A stretch of DNA of 64,000 nt from positions 1,116,001-1,180,000 of the forward strand of contig NZ_JBIWFB010000001.1 in NCBI RefSeq assembly GCF_044762855.1, in the 5' to 3' direction. This document shows, piece by piece, positions 34,940-43,498 of the stretch. The translations under genes were made by a program, and so were the position numbers. Below the pieces are notes generated by a model. That model had not been told where the DNA came from, made no database searches, and saw nothing but the letters and a program-made list of their open reading frames with translations. This DNA comes from Psychrobacillus sp044762855 (GTDB lineage: Bacteria; Bacillota; Bacilli; Bacillales_A; Planococcaceae). How positions within the stretch are numbered: position 1 is the stretch's first letter; each line of letters begins with the position of its first letter.

Positions 34940-35702
34940 GATTTTCCGAAACGTACAAGTAAGTGAAAAAAATGAGAAATCAAAACCAATTGAAATAAGA
35001 AATCTTTTTGTGCAAGAAGAAATAGATACCGAGCAACCTCTTTCTTTAGACATCATCTTAAAAGAAAGACAGAAAATGATGCAAGAAGTAAAGCAAGAAA
35101 TTACACACAAAAAAGCTGCATTAGCTCAGGAAATAGAAGAAACGAATCAGTTGATTGAAAACGAACGAAATGCATGGGATGAACAAAAACTAGCATTTCA
35201 ACAACAAGCCTACGACGAAGGTTTCACGCAAGGAGTCGAGGAGGGGCGCCAAAAAGCCCTTTCAGATATGGAACATTCCTTACAAATTGCAAATGAAACG
35301 ATGCGGATTGCGCATGAAAACGCAGCAAAATATTTACAACAGCAAGAACATGTAATACTGGAACTTGGACTTAGAACAGCAGAGCGAATAATAAGTACGA
35401 AACTAGAAGAAAATCCTGAGATTTATTTGTCCATCGTGAAAAGAGGCTTAAAAGAAGCGAGAGAAATGAAAGAAATTAAGTTATATGTTTCACCAACTTA
35501 TTTTTCTTTAGTATCAAGTAATCGCGAAGAACTTGCCTCATTGTTCCCAGTAGATGTGCCTTTTATGATTTTTGTAGATGAAGATATGGACAGTACGGAT
35601 TGTTTTATCGAAACAAATCACGGAAGAATTGTTGTTAGTATCGATGAGCAACTGCAGGAGTTAAGGAAAAAATTAGTAGACATGCTAGAGAGCTTGGAGT
35701 GA
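34923..35702 (+). CDS. fliH: Flagellar assembly protein FliH
   Basis: FliH binds and regulates the export ATPase FliI in the cytoplasm. The 259-residue product is rich in Glu and Gln with a long coiled coil (about residues 40-130, including QQAYDEGFTQGVEEG). A C-terminal V-ATPase subunit E-like domain follows. ATG 34923 overlaps the fliG end by 17 bp and aligns with the B. subtilis start. TTG 34932, with better spacing to GGAGG, is an alternative. Confidence 0.9.
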   Translation: MTLLSRIFRNVQVSEKNEKSKPIEIRNLFVQEEIDTEQPLSLDIILKERQKMMQEVKQEITHKKAALAQEIEETNQLIENERNAWDEQKLAFQQQAYDEGFTQGVEEGRQKALSDMEHSLQIANETMRIAHENAAKYLQQQEHVILELGLRTAERIISTKLEENPEIYLSIVKRGLKEAREMKEIKLYVSPTYFSLVSSNREELASLFPVDVPFMIFVDEDMDSTDCFIETNHGRIVVSIDEQLQELRKKLVDMLESLE

Positions 35703-35707
35703 ATGTG

Positions 35708-37030
35708 ATGAAAGCGGTCGATTTAATTCAACAAATTACCAATGTGCCTACATTTAAAAAATATGGTCGTGTGAGTCGTGTTGTTGGATTAATGATTGAA
35801 TCACAAGGTCCTGAAAGTTCTATCGGCGATGTTTGTAAAATTCATATAAACTCTTCTAAAAACGGTCCTTCTGTTATTTTTGCAGAAGTAGTTGGATTCA
35901 AAGAAGAGATCGTCATTTTAATGCCTTACACGAATATTCGAGAAATCTCTACAGGTTGTTTAGTGGAAGGAACGAATAGCCCTCTAGAGATAAAGGTTAG
36001 TCCAGACTTAATAGGAAAAGTGCTCGATTCGATGGGGAACCCAATTGATGGAAGTGTCCTACCGAAGGGATTAATGACGGTAGGTACTGAACAAGACCCC
36101 CCTAATCCACTTACTCGTCCACCCATCGATGAACGTATCGAAGTGGGAGTAAAAGCGATTGATGGCATGTTAACGATCGGAAAAGGGCAAAGGGTTGGTA
36201 TTTTTGCGGGTTCGGGTGTAGGAAAAAGTACTCTACTTGGAATGATTGCAAGAAATACCAATGCAGATTTAAATGTCATTGCTCTGATCGGAGAACGTGG
36301 AAGAGAAGTGCGTGAATTTATCGAGCGTGATTTAGGAAAAGAAGGATTAGCAAGATCGATCGTTGTCGCAGCAACATCCGATCAACCTGCATTAATGCGT
36401 ATTAAAGGTGCCTTTACTGCTACCGCTATTGCCGAATATTTCCGTGATAAAGGCTTAAATGTCATGCTGATGATGGACTCCGTTACGCGTGTTGCAATGG
36501 CACAGCGAGAAATCGGTCTCGCGGTTGGGGAGCCTCCTGCTACAAGAGGCTATACGCCTTCTGTGTTTTCGATATTACCGAAACTATTGGAACGTACAGG
36601 TACGAATGAGCACGGTACGATTACGGCATTTTATACGGTATTAGTAGACGGGGACGATATGAACGAACCAATTGCAGATACGGTCCGAGGTATTTTAGAC
36701 GGACATATCGTACTTGATAGATCGCTTGCCAACAAAGGACAGTATCCAGCGATTAATGTTTTGAAAAGTATTAGTAGGCTGATGAATCATATATCAGATG
36801 ATAGTCATAAAAAGGCTGCTGAACGATTGCGAGATTTATATTTTACGTATAACAAATCGGAGGATTTGATTAATATAGGTGCTTATAAACGAGGCACATC
36901 CAGAGAAATTGATGAAGCTATACAATATGAGCCTTTAATAACGTCATTCTTAAAACAAGGCTATTTAGACAAAGTATCGCTTGCGACGACTGTGGATGAA
37001 ATAGTGAAATTAGCGGGTGGTGGTTCGTAA
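35708..37030 (+). CDS. fliI: Flagellum-specific ATP synthase FliI
   Basis: FliI is the ATPase that energises and orders flagellar protein export. The 440-residue protein resembles F1-ATPase beta. Walker A GSGVGKST is at residues 168-175; GERGREVREFIERDLG and the Walker B region VMLMMDSVTRVAMAQRE follow. ATG 35708 gives MKAVDLIQQI, matching B. subtilis; upstream GTG codons at 35699 and 35705 are possible but less well placed relative to GGAG (35695-35698). Confidence 0.95.
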   Translation: MKAVDLIQQITNVPTFKKYGRVSRVVGLMIESQGPESSIGDVCKIHINSSKNGPSVIFAEVVGFKEEIVILMPYTNIREISTGCLVEGTNSPLEIKVSPDLIGKVLDSMGNPIDGSVLPKGLMTVGTEQDPPNPLTRPPIDERIEVGVKAIDGMLTIGKGQRVGIFAGSGVGKSTLLGMIARNTNADLNVIALIGERGREVREFIERDLGKEGLARSIVVAATSDQPALMRIKGAFTATAIAEYFRDKGLNVMLMMDSVTRVAMAQREIGLAVGEPPATRGYTPSVFSILPKLLERTGTNEHGTITAFYTVLVDGDDMNEPIADTVRGILDGHIVLDRSLANKGQYPAINVLKSISRLMNHISDDSHKKAAERLRDLYFTYNKSEDLINIGAYKRGTSREIDEAIQYEPLITSFLKQGYLDKVSLATTVDEIVKLAGGGS

Positions 37031-37031
37031 A

Positions 37032-37481
37032 ATGGTTGCTTATCAATATAAATTTGCAAAAGTCTTAAATGTCAGGGAGCAAGAAAAGTCAGAAACGGAA
37101 CTTGCATACAAAGAATCAGTAAATATGTTTGAAAAAGTTGCCACTGAATTATATGAGCTATTAAAAAAACAAGAAGATACAGTAGATGCGCAAAACGATC
37201 GGTTAACATCAGGCTTGTCTATCGACCAAGTGCATCATTATTCGAAATATATCGATGGATTACAAAAAAGAATTGATGTTGTTCAAAAAGAAGTAATTCA
37301 AGCACGTTCCAAAATGAACTGGTTTGAACAAAAACTAGTGGAAAAGTCATTGGAAGTACGAAAGTTTGAAAAGATGAAAGAAAAGGATTTCGAACAATTC
37401 AAAGAAGAACAAAAGCGCTTAGAAGCGATACAGTTAGATGAAATATCTTCTTTAAAGTTTCAAAACAAAGAGATTAGGTGA
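37032..37481 (+). CDS. fliJ: Flagellar export chaperone FliJ
   Basis: FliJ is a small coiled-coil protein that links the FliI ring to FlhA and escorts substrates. The 149-residue product begins MVAYQYKFAKVLNVREQEKSE and is predicted to be almost entirely alpha-helical coiled coil, rich in Lys, Glu and Gln. ATG 37032 lies one base after the fliI stop. It overlaps the next frame only through the TGA/GTG junction. Confidence 0.93.
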   Translation: MVAYQYKFAKVLNVREQEKSETELAYKESVNMFEKVATELYELLKKQEDTVDAQNDRLTSGLSIDQVHHYSKYIDGLQKRIDVVQKEVIQARSKMNWFEQKLVEKSLEVRKFEKMKEKDFEQFKEEQKRLEAIQLDEISSLKFQNKEIR

Positions 37482-37489
37482 GTAAAAGC

Positions 37490-38089
37490 ATGGCTAAGCA
37501 GAACAAATCGAATAAAAGCATTCCACAAGAGAAAAATAGTGCAAAAGGTATAAGCAAAATGAAAATGTTTTTGTATTGGTTTATCATTCCTTTGTTATTT
37601 GCTTTAGCTCTCCTACTAATTATTGCTCAAATTTTGGATGTGAATGTTTTTGAAAAAGCAAAAGAATTAACCGGTGCCGGACAAACGGAAGTAGTAACTG
37701 AAGAAATAAAAACGGATCGTTTAGAAGAACGAGTTGTTTCACTACAAGCAGAGATCCAACAAAAAGAAGCAGAAATTGACCAATTACAAGTAGAGATTGA
37801 AAACTCTGCGAAGTCAAATGAAGCTCTATTAGTAGAACAGCAAAGGCTACTCGATGAAATAGAAACGCTACAAAGAGAACAAACGAGCACAAAACAAGCA
37901 TATAGTGAAATTGTTTCTACATTTGAGAAAATGTCCGCCAAAGCAGCGGCACCTGTCATTACGAAAATGAGTGACGCAGAGGCACTGCGCATATTAACTA
38001 GTTTAAAACCAGACACTGTGGCGAAAATTTATGAAAAAATGACGCCGGAGGATGCTGCAAAGTATACAGAGCTTATGACAGAACAGTAA
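37490..38089 (+). CDS. ylxF: MotE-like flagellar operon protein (YlxF)
   Basis: The 199-residue membrane protein has a basic N-terminus and one membrane span (about residues 24-46, LYWFIIPLLFALALLLIIAQ). A long extracytoplasmic or cytoplasmic coiled coil follows (residues 75-140). The C-terminal MgtE-N-like helical repeat reads MSDAEALRILTSLKPDTVAKIYEKM. It occupies the place of B. subtilis ylxF, between fliJ and fliK. MotE relatives affect stator or motor assembly. ATG 37490 is spaced correctly from AGGTGAG. Confidence 0.88.
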   Translation: MAKQNKSNKSIPQEKNSAKGISKMKMFLYWFIIPLLFALALLLIIAQILDVNVFEKAKELTGAGQTEVVTEEIKTDRLEERVVSLQAEIQQKEAEIDQLQVEIENSAKSNEALLVEQQRLLDEIETLQREQTSTKQAYSEIVSTFEKMSAKAAAPVITKMSDAEALRILTSLKPDTVAKIYEKMTPEDAAKYTELMTEQ

Positions 38090-38121
38090 TTTTTGCTTAG
38101 TGAAAGGAGGTGAGATATTCC

Positions 38122-39318
38122 GTGAATCTCGCAACAATCGTAAATATGGGAAATAATATAGCCGTTCCAACAAAGGTGCAGCAATTATCTCCTCAAGGCA
38201 ATCAAGTTTTCGGCAATATATTTGGTCAAATATTATCCAACCAACAAGGACAGTCAACAGTTGATACTATTCCAAATATGCCCGAGCAGGATGTAATCCA
38301 AGATTTACTATCCATTCTTAACGCAACATCTCTAGAAGAATTAGAGTCACTCATCGGTTCGGAAGAGTTAGAAGTAAATCCGAAACAATTAAAAGAATTA
38401 TTAAATAAACTGCTTGATGAAGAAATAGATGCTCCTTTGGTGATAGAAGAATCTAATGTGTGGGATTTGCTAGCAGGTATTCAGGAGCAAGCCAGTAAGC
38501 TAACAGATGTGATAACTTTGTCTCTCAATGGGCAAGGTACTGCCACACCAGTAGAAGCAAAGCAAGCAGTGCAATTACTAAAAATAGCACAACTAATCGG
38601 AAATAAATCGGATCTTACATTAAAACAAGAGTCAACGGTCTTTGACTTGAAACAACTCCTTGAAAATGTCAAAGACAGCACAGCGAATCTTGTCGTTAAC
38701 CAAAGCCAAAAACCAGACCTAATGCAAGGATTAAAGCCAGTTATTCAGCAAGTGATTGTTCGTCAAGTACAAACCCAAGCTCCAACTGAAACAATTGCTG
38801 AAACGAAGGAAGTAACATCCAATATCCAAGGCCAATCTACTGCTATTGTTCAAACGAAAGTAGAAACGGTATCCGTGACATTACCGACTGAAAAGTCAGC
38901 GCAATCGGAAGAATTTATAAAAGAACTACAAAAAGTGATGAACCGTGTACAATTCGGTCAAACGAATGGGGCAAACAGATTAGTTATTAAACTATATCCG
39001 GAGCAACTAGGAACAATTCGTATTGAATTAGTTCAAAAAGACGGAATCCTAACTGCGAAAATGTTGGCATCTACTGCACTTGGAAAAGAAATGTTAGATT
39101 CAAATTCAAATCATTTAAGACAAAGCTTAGTTCACCAAAATATTCAACTAGATAAACTAGAAATAGCGCAAGCTTTGCAAGATACGAATAGACAAGAGAG
39201 AAACCAATCTTTCCAAGAATCATTTAAACAACAACAAGAGCAGCAGCACGAACAACCCGATGAGAAGTTGGAAGAACAATCTTCATTCGAAGAATTTTTG
39301 AAGGAAATGGAGGTTTAA
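38122..39318 (+). CDS. fliK: Flagellar hook-length control protein FliK
   Basis: FliK measures hook length and switches the exporter (via FlhB) from hook to filament substrates. The 398-residue protein has a Gln/Leu/Thr-rich N-terminal ruler region. The C-terminal Flg_hook domain (about residues 265-360) includes ANRLVIKLYPEQLGTIRIEL. A Gln/Glu-rich tail follows. GTG 38122 is preferred to GTG 38110, which lies within the ribosome site AAAGGAGGTGA. Confidence 0.93.
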   Translation: MNLATIVNMGNNIAVPTKVQQLSPQGNQVFGNIFGQILSNQQGQSTVDTIPNMPEQDVIQDLLSILNATSLEELESLIGSEELEVNPKQLKELLNKLLDEEIDAPLVIEESNVWDLLAGIQEQASKLTDVITLSLNGQGTATPVEAKQAVQLLKIAQLIGNKSDLTLKQESTVFDLKQLLENVKDSTANLVVNQSQKPDLMQGLKPVIQQVIVRQVQTQAPTETIAETKEVTSNIQGQSTAIVQTKVETVSVTLPTEKSAQSEEFIKELQKVMNRVQFGQTNGANRLVIKLYPEQLGTIRIELVQKDGILTAKMLASTALGKEMLDSNSNHLRQSLVHQNIQLDKLEIAQALQDTNRQERNQSFQESFKQQQEQQHEQPDEKLEEQSSFEEFLKEMEV

Positions 39319-39321
39319 CAA

Positions 39322-40005
39322 GTGGCTGATATGAACCCAATTACAAAAAATATGTACTTGGCCAATCAAAAAAAAGTAGAAAAGCAAACAGGGAGCAATG
39401 CACTTGGAAAAGATGCCTTTTTAAAAATATTAATGACACAATTACAAAACCAAGATCCAACAAACCCAATGAAAGACACTGAATTTATCGCTCAAATGGC
39501 CCAATTTTCATCTTTAGAACAAATGCAAAACCTAGCGACCGCATTTAAAGAGTTTGCAGCAGTTCAAGAGCAATCTCAAATGATTGAGTATAGTAGTTTT
39601 GTAGGGAAAGAAGTTAAATGGCATGAGGTAACAGATAAATTAGATGAAAATAAAAAGCCAATTATAAATGAAGGTAGCGGTCAAATTAAAGGCATTAAAT
39701 TTGTGAATGGAAGTGTCGAATTCACACTTGCGGACGGTAAAGTTATTACACCGGGTAATATTTCAGAAGTATTATCAACAAGCACTAGCTCTAATAGTTT
39801 AGTGGAAGCTAGTATGATGATTGGTAAAACAGTTAGCTATATTCCAACCAACACAGAGGAAACAGAGGAAACAGAGGAAGAAGCAGAAACAACTAAAGAA
39901 ATTTCAGCTCAAGTAGAATCTGTATCTAAAAAAGATGGCAAAGTTGTATTTAATCTAGTTGGTGGTGCATCTATAACTGCTGATCAAATTACATCTATCA
40001 AATAA
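39322..40005 (+). CDS. flgD: Flagellar hook assembly protein FlgD
   Basis: FlgD caps the growing hook. The N-terminal region GKDAFLKILMTQLQNQDPTNPMKDTEFIAQMAQFSSLEQM is the conserved FlgD signature. The C-terminal part contains a small beta domain. An unusual acidic patch (about residues 178-195) is encoded by three exact copies of ACAGAGGAA at 39853-39879. The 227 residues start at GTG 39322 after GGAGG. It lies 3 bp after fliK. Confidence 0.94.
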   Translation: MADMNPITKNMYLANQKKVEKQTGSNALGKDAFLKILMTQLQNQDPTNPMKDTEFIAQMAQFSSLEQMQNLATAFKEFAAVQEQSQMIEYSSFVGKEVKWHEVTDKLDENKKPIINEGSGQIKGIKFVNGSVEFTLADGKVITPGNISEVLSTSTSSNSLVEASMMIGKTVSYIPTNTEETEETEEEAETTKEISAQVESVSKKDGKVVFNLVGGASITADQITSIK

Positions 40006-40024
40006 ATTAGAACGGGGATCTGCA

Positions 40025-40405
40025 ATGGGCAACATTAATGTTAATCGCGTTCCGCTGCAATCAACTATCCGTCAACCGCTCACATCTAAACAAGTAACTT
40101 CGCCTAAACAATCGTTTTTACAGCACTTACATGAAGCAACCGTAAAAACAGAATTGAAAGTAAGTAAACATGCTAATCAGCGTCTAACTGAAAGAAATAT
40201 TCATATAACAGACGCAGAATGGCAACTTGTGAGTGATAAAGTATCAGAAGCTCGCTCAAAAGGTGTGAATGACTCATTAGTATTGATGGACCAAGCAGCA
40301 TTAATCGTTAGTGCAAAAAATGCAACAGTGATTACTGCTATGGATCGCAAGGAAGCGAAAGATCAATTATTTACAAATATAGACGGCACAATCGTGCTGA
40401 ACTAA
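40025..40405 (+). CDS. TIGR02530-type flagellar operon protein
   Basis: The function is not established. The 126-residue protein has a basic, Pro/Ser/Gln-rich N-terminus. The core KVSKHANQRLTERNIHITDAEW then VLMDQAALIVSAKNATVITAMDRKE resembles the flagellar operon family often found between flgD and flgE in Bacilli and Clostridia. It is predicted soluble and lacks a signal peptide. The position between the hook cap and the hook protein suggests a role in hook assembly or export; this is inference. Confidence 0.85.
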   Translation: MGNINVNRVPLQSTIRQPLTSKQVTSPKQSFLQHLHEATVKTELKVSKHANQRLTERNIHITDAEWQLVSDKVSEARSKGVNDSLVLMDQAALIVSAKNATVITAMDRKEAKDQLFTNIDGTIVLN

Positions 40406-40486
40406 TAAATAGCAGGACCTTTTAAAGGATGCTATGTGCAGCTGACTGATTGAAGCTAGCACGCAAATTGAAGGGAGAAAAAATAA

Positions 40487-41764
40487 ATGATTCGCTCAAT
40501 GTACTCAGGTATTTCAGGTTTAAAAAACTTCCAAACAAAGCTAGATGTAATTGGTAACAACATCGCCAACGTAAATACGTATGGTTTCAAAAAAGGCCGT
40601 ACAATTTTTAAAGACTTAATCTCACAAACAACAGCTGGAGCATCAGCAGCAACTGGAACACGTGGGGGAGTAAATGCAAAACAAGTAGGCTTAGGTTCCC
40701 AATTGGCTGCTATTGACACAATTCACTCAGGTGGTTCACTTCAATCAACAGGAAACACACTGGACTTGGCAATTTCAGGAGATGGCTTTTTTCAAGTAGC
40801 GGATTCTTCAAATGCTAACCGTGATGGTTTTGTTAATCCTCTGTATACTCGTGCAGGTAACTTTTATATGGACAATGACGGGTATTTAGTGAATGGGGAC
40901 GGGAAGTTTTTAGTTGGTGGAGTTACTAAAGTAGATCCTGATTCCCTTAAAACAGCTCAGGATGCTGCTACAGCTGCTAAAACAAAAGCAGAAGGCACCG
41001 CTATAACAGCTAAGAGCACTGCTGAGACGTTAGCTGGCATACTAAAACCTTTAGAGAAGGCAGTATCTGACGCTAAAGATAAATTAGCAAGTGCAAAAAC
41101 TGATGCGGAAAAAGCTACTGCCAAAACCGAATTGGAAACTGCAGAAAAAAAGTTAGCTGATACTAAGGATCCTACAAATGCAACAGACGGGGCAGCAGCC
41201 AAAGCTGCTCTTGAAGCAGAGAACGCTGCAACAGCTGATGCAGAAGCTTTAGCAGCAGCAAACGCGGCAGTAGTTAACCTATCTTACCCAGATGCTTCTA
41301 CTGTTGAACGAAATTGGGAAGCTTCTGGTAATCTGAACACTGGTGGAAGTTATTTACCGGACATGCCGATTACTGCAAATGGTGAATACAGACCAATCAA
41401 AATACCAACCGATGCACAAAGTATGAATATAGGCCAAGATGGTACTGTAACGTTTGTCGACAAAGAAGGAACATTACGTTGGGCAGGTCAACTTGTTCTA
41501 GCTAAATTCCCGAATCCAGGTGGTATGGAAAAAGTCGGGTCAAACTATTTCAAAGATACTTCGAATTCAGGAGATCCAATTCTTCAAACTGCAACAGAAG
41601 CAGGATTGGGTACCATCAACTCCGGCTTCCTAGAAATGTCCAACGTTGACCTTTCAGAAGAATTCACAGACATGATTGTAGCGCAACGTGGTTTCCAAGC
41701 GAATACTCGTATTATTACGACTTCTGACTCCATTTTAGAAGAGCTTATCAACTTAAAACGTTAA
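40487..41764 (+). CDS. flgE: Flagellar hook protein FlgE with coiled-coil-like insertion
   Basis: FlgE polymerises into the hook. The 425-residue product has the N-terminal rod/hook motif GLKNFQTKLDVIGNNIANVNTYGFKKGRT, then LDLAISGDGFFQV. The C-terminal helix is MIVAQRGFQANTRIITTSDSILEELINLKR. B. subtilis FlgE is about 260 residues. The extra length is mainly residues 150-266 (nt about 40934-41284), an Ala/Lys/Glu/Thr-rich segment predicted as helical coiled coil. The reading frame is intact and the flanks align, so it looks like a real insertion. Confidence 0.94.
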   Translation: MIRSMYSGISGLKNFQTKLDVIGNNIANVNTYGFKKGRTIFKDLISQTTAGASAATGTRGGVNAKQVGLGSQLAAIDTIHSGGSLQSTGNTLDLAISGDGFFQVADSSNANRDGFVNPLYTRAGNFYMDNDGYLVNGDGKFLVGGVTKVDPDSLKTAQDAATAAKTKAEGTAITAKSTAETLAGILKPLEKAVSDAKDKLASAKTDAEKATAKTELETAEKKLADTKDPTNATDGAAAKAALEAENAATADAEALAAANAAVVNLSYPDASTVERNWEASGNLNTGGSYLPDMPITANGEYRPIKIPTDAQSMNIGQDGTVTFVDKEGTLRWAGQLVLAKFPNPGGMEKVGSNYFKDTSNSGDPILQTATEAGLGTINSGFLEMSNVDLSEEFTDMIVAQRGFQANTRIITTSDSILEELINLKR

Positions 41765-41786
41765 TCAATTAAACTATTAAACTTGT

Positions 41787-41824
41787 AAGGGAGGGGTGGG
41801 CCGCTCCATTGTGGCCCGGCCCTT
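41787..41824 (+). promoter_or_regulatory. GC-rich hairpin at the swrD translation start
   Basis: AAGGG (41787-41791) pairs with CCCTT (41820-41824), and GGGCC (41798-41802) with GGCCC (41813-41817). The only strong ribosome site, GGGAGGGG, lies in the 5' arm. It is therefore expected to be at least partly sequestered. No T run follows. Confidence 0.6.
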
Positions 41825-41828
41825 ATAT

Positions 41829-42050
41829 ATGATTAAGTTAACACGATTAAACGGAAAAGAGTTTTCGTTGAATGCTCTATACATAGAGACGGTGGAATCT
41901 TTTCCGGATACAACGATTACGACTACAAACGGTCATAAATATGTAGCGTTGGAATCCAGAGAAGAAGTACACGCTCAAATTGCTCAATTTTATAAGGAAG
42001 TACATATTTTAGCGAACCCCCATATTAGAGGTGAAGAACATGAAGAGTAA
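41829..42050 (+). CDS. swrD: Swarming motility protein SwrD (YlzI)
   Basis: SwrD raises flagellar motor power and is needed for swarming in B. subtilis. The 73-residue product starts MIKLTRLNGKEFSLNALYIETVESFPDTTIT, the family pattern. The conserved start ATG 41829 lacks a close ribosome site. GTG 41811 (adding MARPLY) is better spaced from GGGAGGGG and cannot be excluded. The gene lies between flgE and fliL, as in Bacillus, and overlaps fliL by 11 bp. Confidence 0.9.
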   Translation: MIKLTRLNGKEFSLNALYIETVESFPDTTITTTNGHKYVALESREEVHAQIAQFYKEVHILANPHIRGEEHEE

Positions 42051-42471
42051 AAATAAGTTGCTAACGATTATGCTAATAATATTAGTTTCCATCACTTTAG
42101 TAGGTGTTATCGCTTTACTTATTATTTTCCAACTGAACAAAGGTGATGAAGAAACTGGACCGACCATTGACGAAATTGTGGAGGCGTCGGTAGATATACC
42201 GGAAATTACAACGAATCTTGCAGCAAACAAATTCATTCGTATTTCGTTAAAAGTGCAAATGGATAATGCCAAAGCGGCAGAAGAACTAACGAAACGCGAT
42301 TTCCAAGTAAAAAATATTGTCATTACAGAGCTTTCTGAAATGACTCCAGAAGATTTAGAAGGCAAGCAAGGCAAAGCTGTGTTTCAAGCAGCGCTAAAAA
42401 CGAAAATTGATGAGTTAATGGATGCAGGAGAAGTGCAGCAAGTTTATATTACTTCTTATATAATCCAATAA
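42040..42471 (+). CDS. fliL: Flagellar basal body-associated protein FliL
   Basis: FliL surrounds and stabilises the stator units. The 143-residue protein has a basic N-terminus and one membrane span (about residues 7-29). The extracytoplasmic FliL domain carries IPEITTNLAANKFIRISLKVQMDN. ATG 42040 is spaced seven bases from GAGGTG; GTG 42031 lies within that site. Its start lies inside swrD. Confidence 0.94.
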   Translation: MKSKNKLLTIMLIILVSITLVGVIALLIIFQLNKGDEETGPTIDEIVEASVDIPEITTNLAANKFIRISLKVQMDNAKAAEELTKRDFQVKNIVITELSEMTPEDLEGKQGKAVFQAALKTKIDELMDAGEVQQVYITSYIIQ

Positions 42472-42499
42472 AGATATACTTTGAATGGAGGTGGGCAGA

Positions 42500-43498
42500 T
42501 TGGCAGGAGATATATTATCTCAATCGGAAATAGATGCGTTGTTAAGTGCGCTTTCTACAGGCGAAATGACAGCAGACGAGATGAAAAGTGAGCAGGAAGC
42601 TAGAAAAGTTAGAGTGTATGATTTTAAGCGCGCACTTCGATTCTCTAAAGATCAAATTCGTAGTTTAACACGAATTCATGAAAACTTTGCTCGCTTATTA
42701 ACAACCTTTTTTTCTGCCCAATTAAGATCGTACGTGCAAATTTCTGTCGTATCAGTGGATCAAATTCCGTTTGAAGAATTTATTCGATCGGTTCCGCATA
42801 TGACACTGATCAATGTGTTTGAAGTTCCTCCTTTAGAAGGGAATATTCTCATGGAGATTAATCCAAATATCGCTTACACGATGTTAGATCTATTAATGGG
42901 TGGACGGGGAGAAACACATACTAAAACAGATAATCTTACAGAGATTGAAACTAAAATTATGACGAACTTATTTGAACGTTCGTTTGATAATTTGAGGGAG
43001 GCTTGGGCTAATATTGCGGATATCGACCCGATACTTACTGAGCTGGAAGTTAATCCTCAATTTTTACAAATGATTTCTCCAAATGAAACAGTAGTTGTTA
43101 TATCTTTTAACACTATTATTGGGGAAACAAGCGGGATGATTAACATTTGTATCCCACATGTCGTTTTAGAACCGATTGTACCTAATCTATCCGTGCGATA
43201 TTGGATGCAAACAAATAAAAAAGAAGTGTCACCAGAGCAATTAAAAGTACTGGAAAAACGTGTGAAATCAGCTGAAATACCGATAATTGCGGAAATAGGC
43301 TCTACTGATATTTCCATCGAAGATTTATTGTATTTGCAATTAGGAGATGTGATCCAGTTGAATGCGAAAATAGACGATCCATTAACGGTTAAAGTTGGGA
43401 ATATTCCTAAATTTAAAGCCCAACCTGGAAAACTAAAAAAACGAATGGCTGTCCAAGTCATGGAAACTTTGAAAGGAGGAGAGGATGATGATGAGTGA
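42500..43498 (+). CDS. fliM: Flagellar motor switch protein FliM
   Basis: FliM forms the C-ring and binds CheY-P through its N-terminal peptide ILSQSEIDALLSAL. The 332-residue protein, equal in length to B. subtilis FliM, has a CheC-like middle domain (VYDFKRALRFSKDQIRSLTRIHENFARLL) and a C-terminal SpoA domain. TTG 42500 is chosen over ATG 42485 because it aligns with the known start and lies after the ribosome site TGGAGGTGG. It overlaps fliY by 14 bp. Confidence 0.95.
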   Translation: MAGDILSQSEIDALLSALSTGEMTADEMKSEQEARKVRVYDFKRALRFSKDQIRSLTRIHENFARLLTTFFSAQLRSYVQISVVSVDQIPFEEFIRSVPHMTLINVFEVPPLEGNILMEINPNIAYTMLDLLMGGRGETHTKTDNLTEIETKIMTNLFERSFDNLREAWANIADIDPILTELEVNPQFLQMISPNETVVVISFNTIIGETSGMINICIPHVVLEPIVPNLSVRYWMQTNKKEVSPEQLKVLEKRVKSAEIPIIAEIGSTDISIEDLLYLQLGDVIQLNAKIDDPLTVKVGNIPKFKAQPGKLKKRMAVQVMETLKGGEDDDE

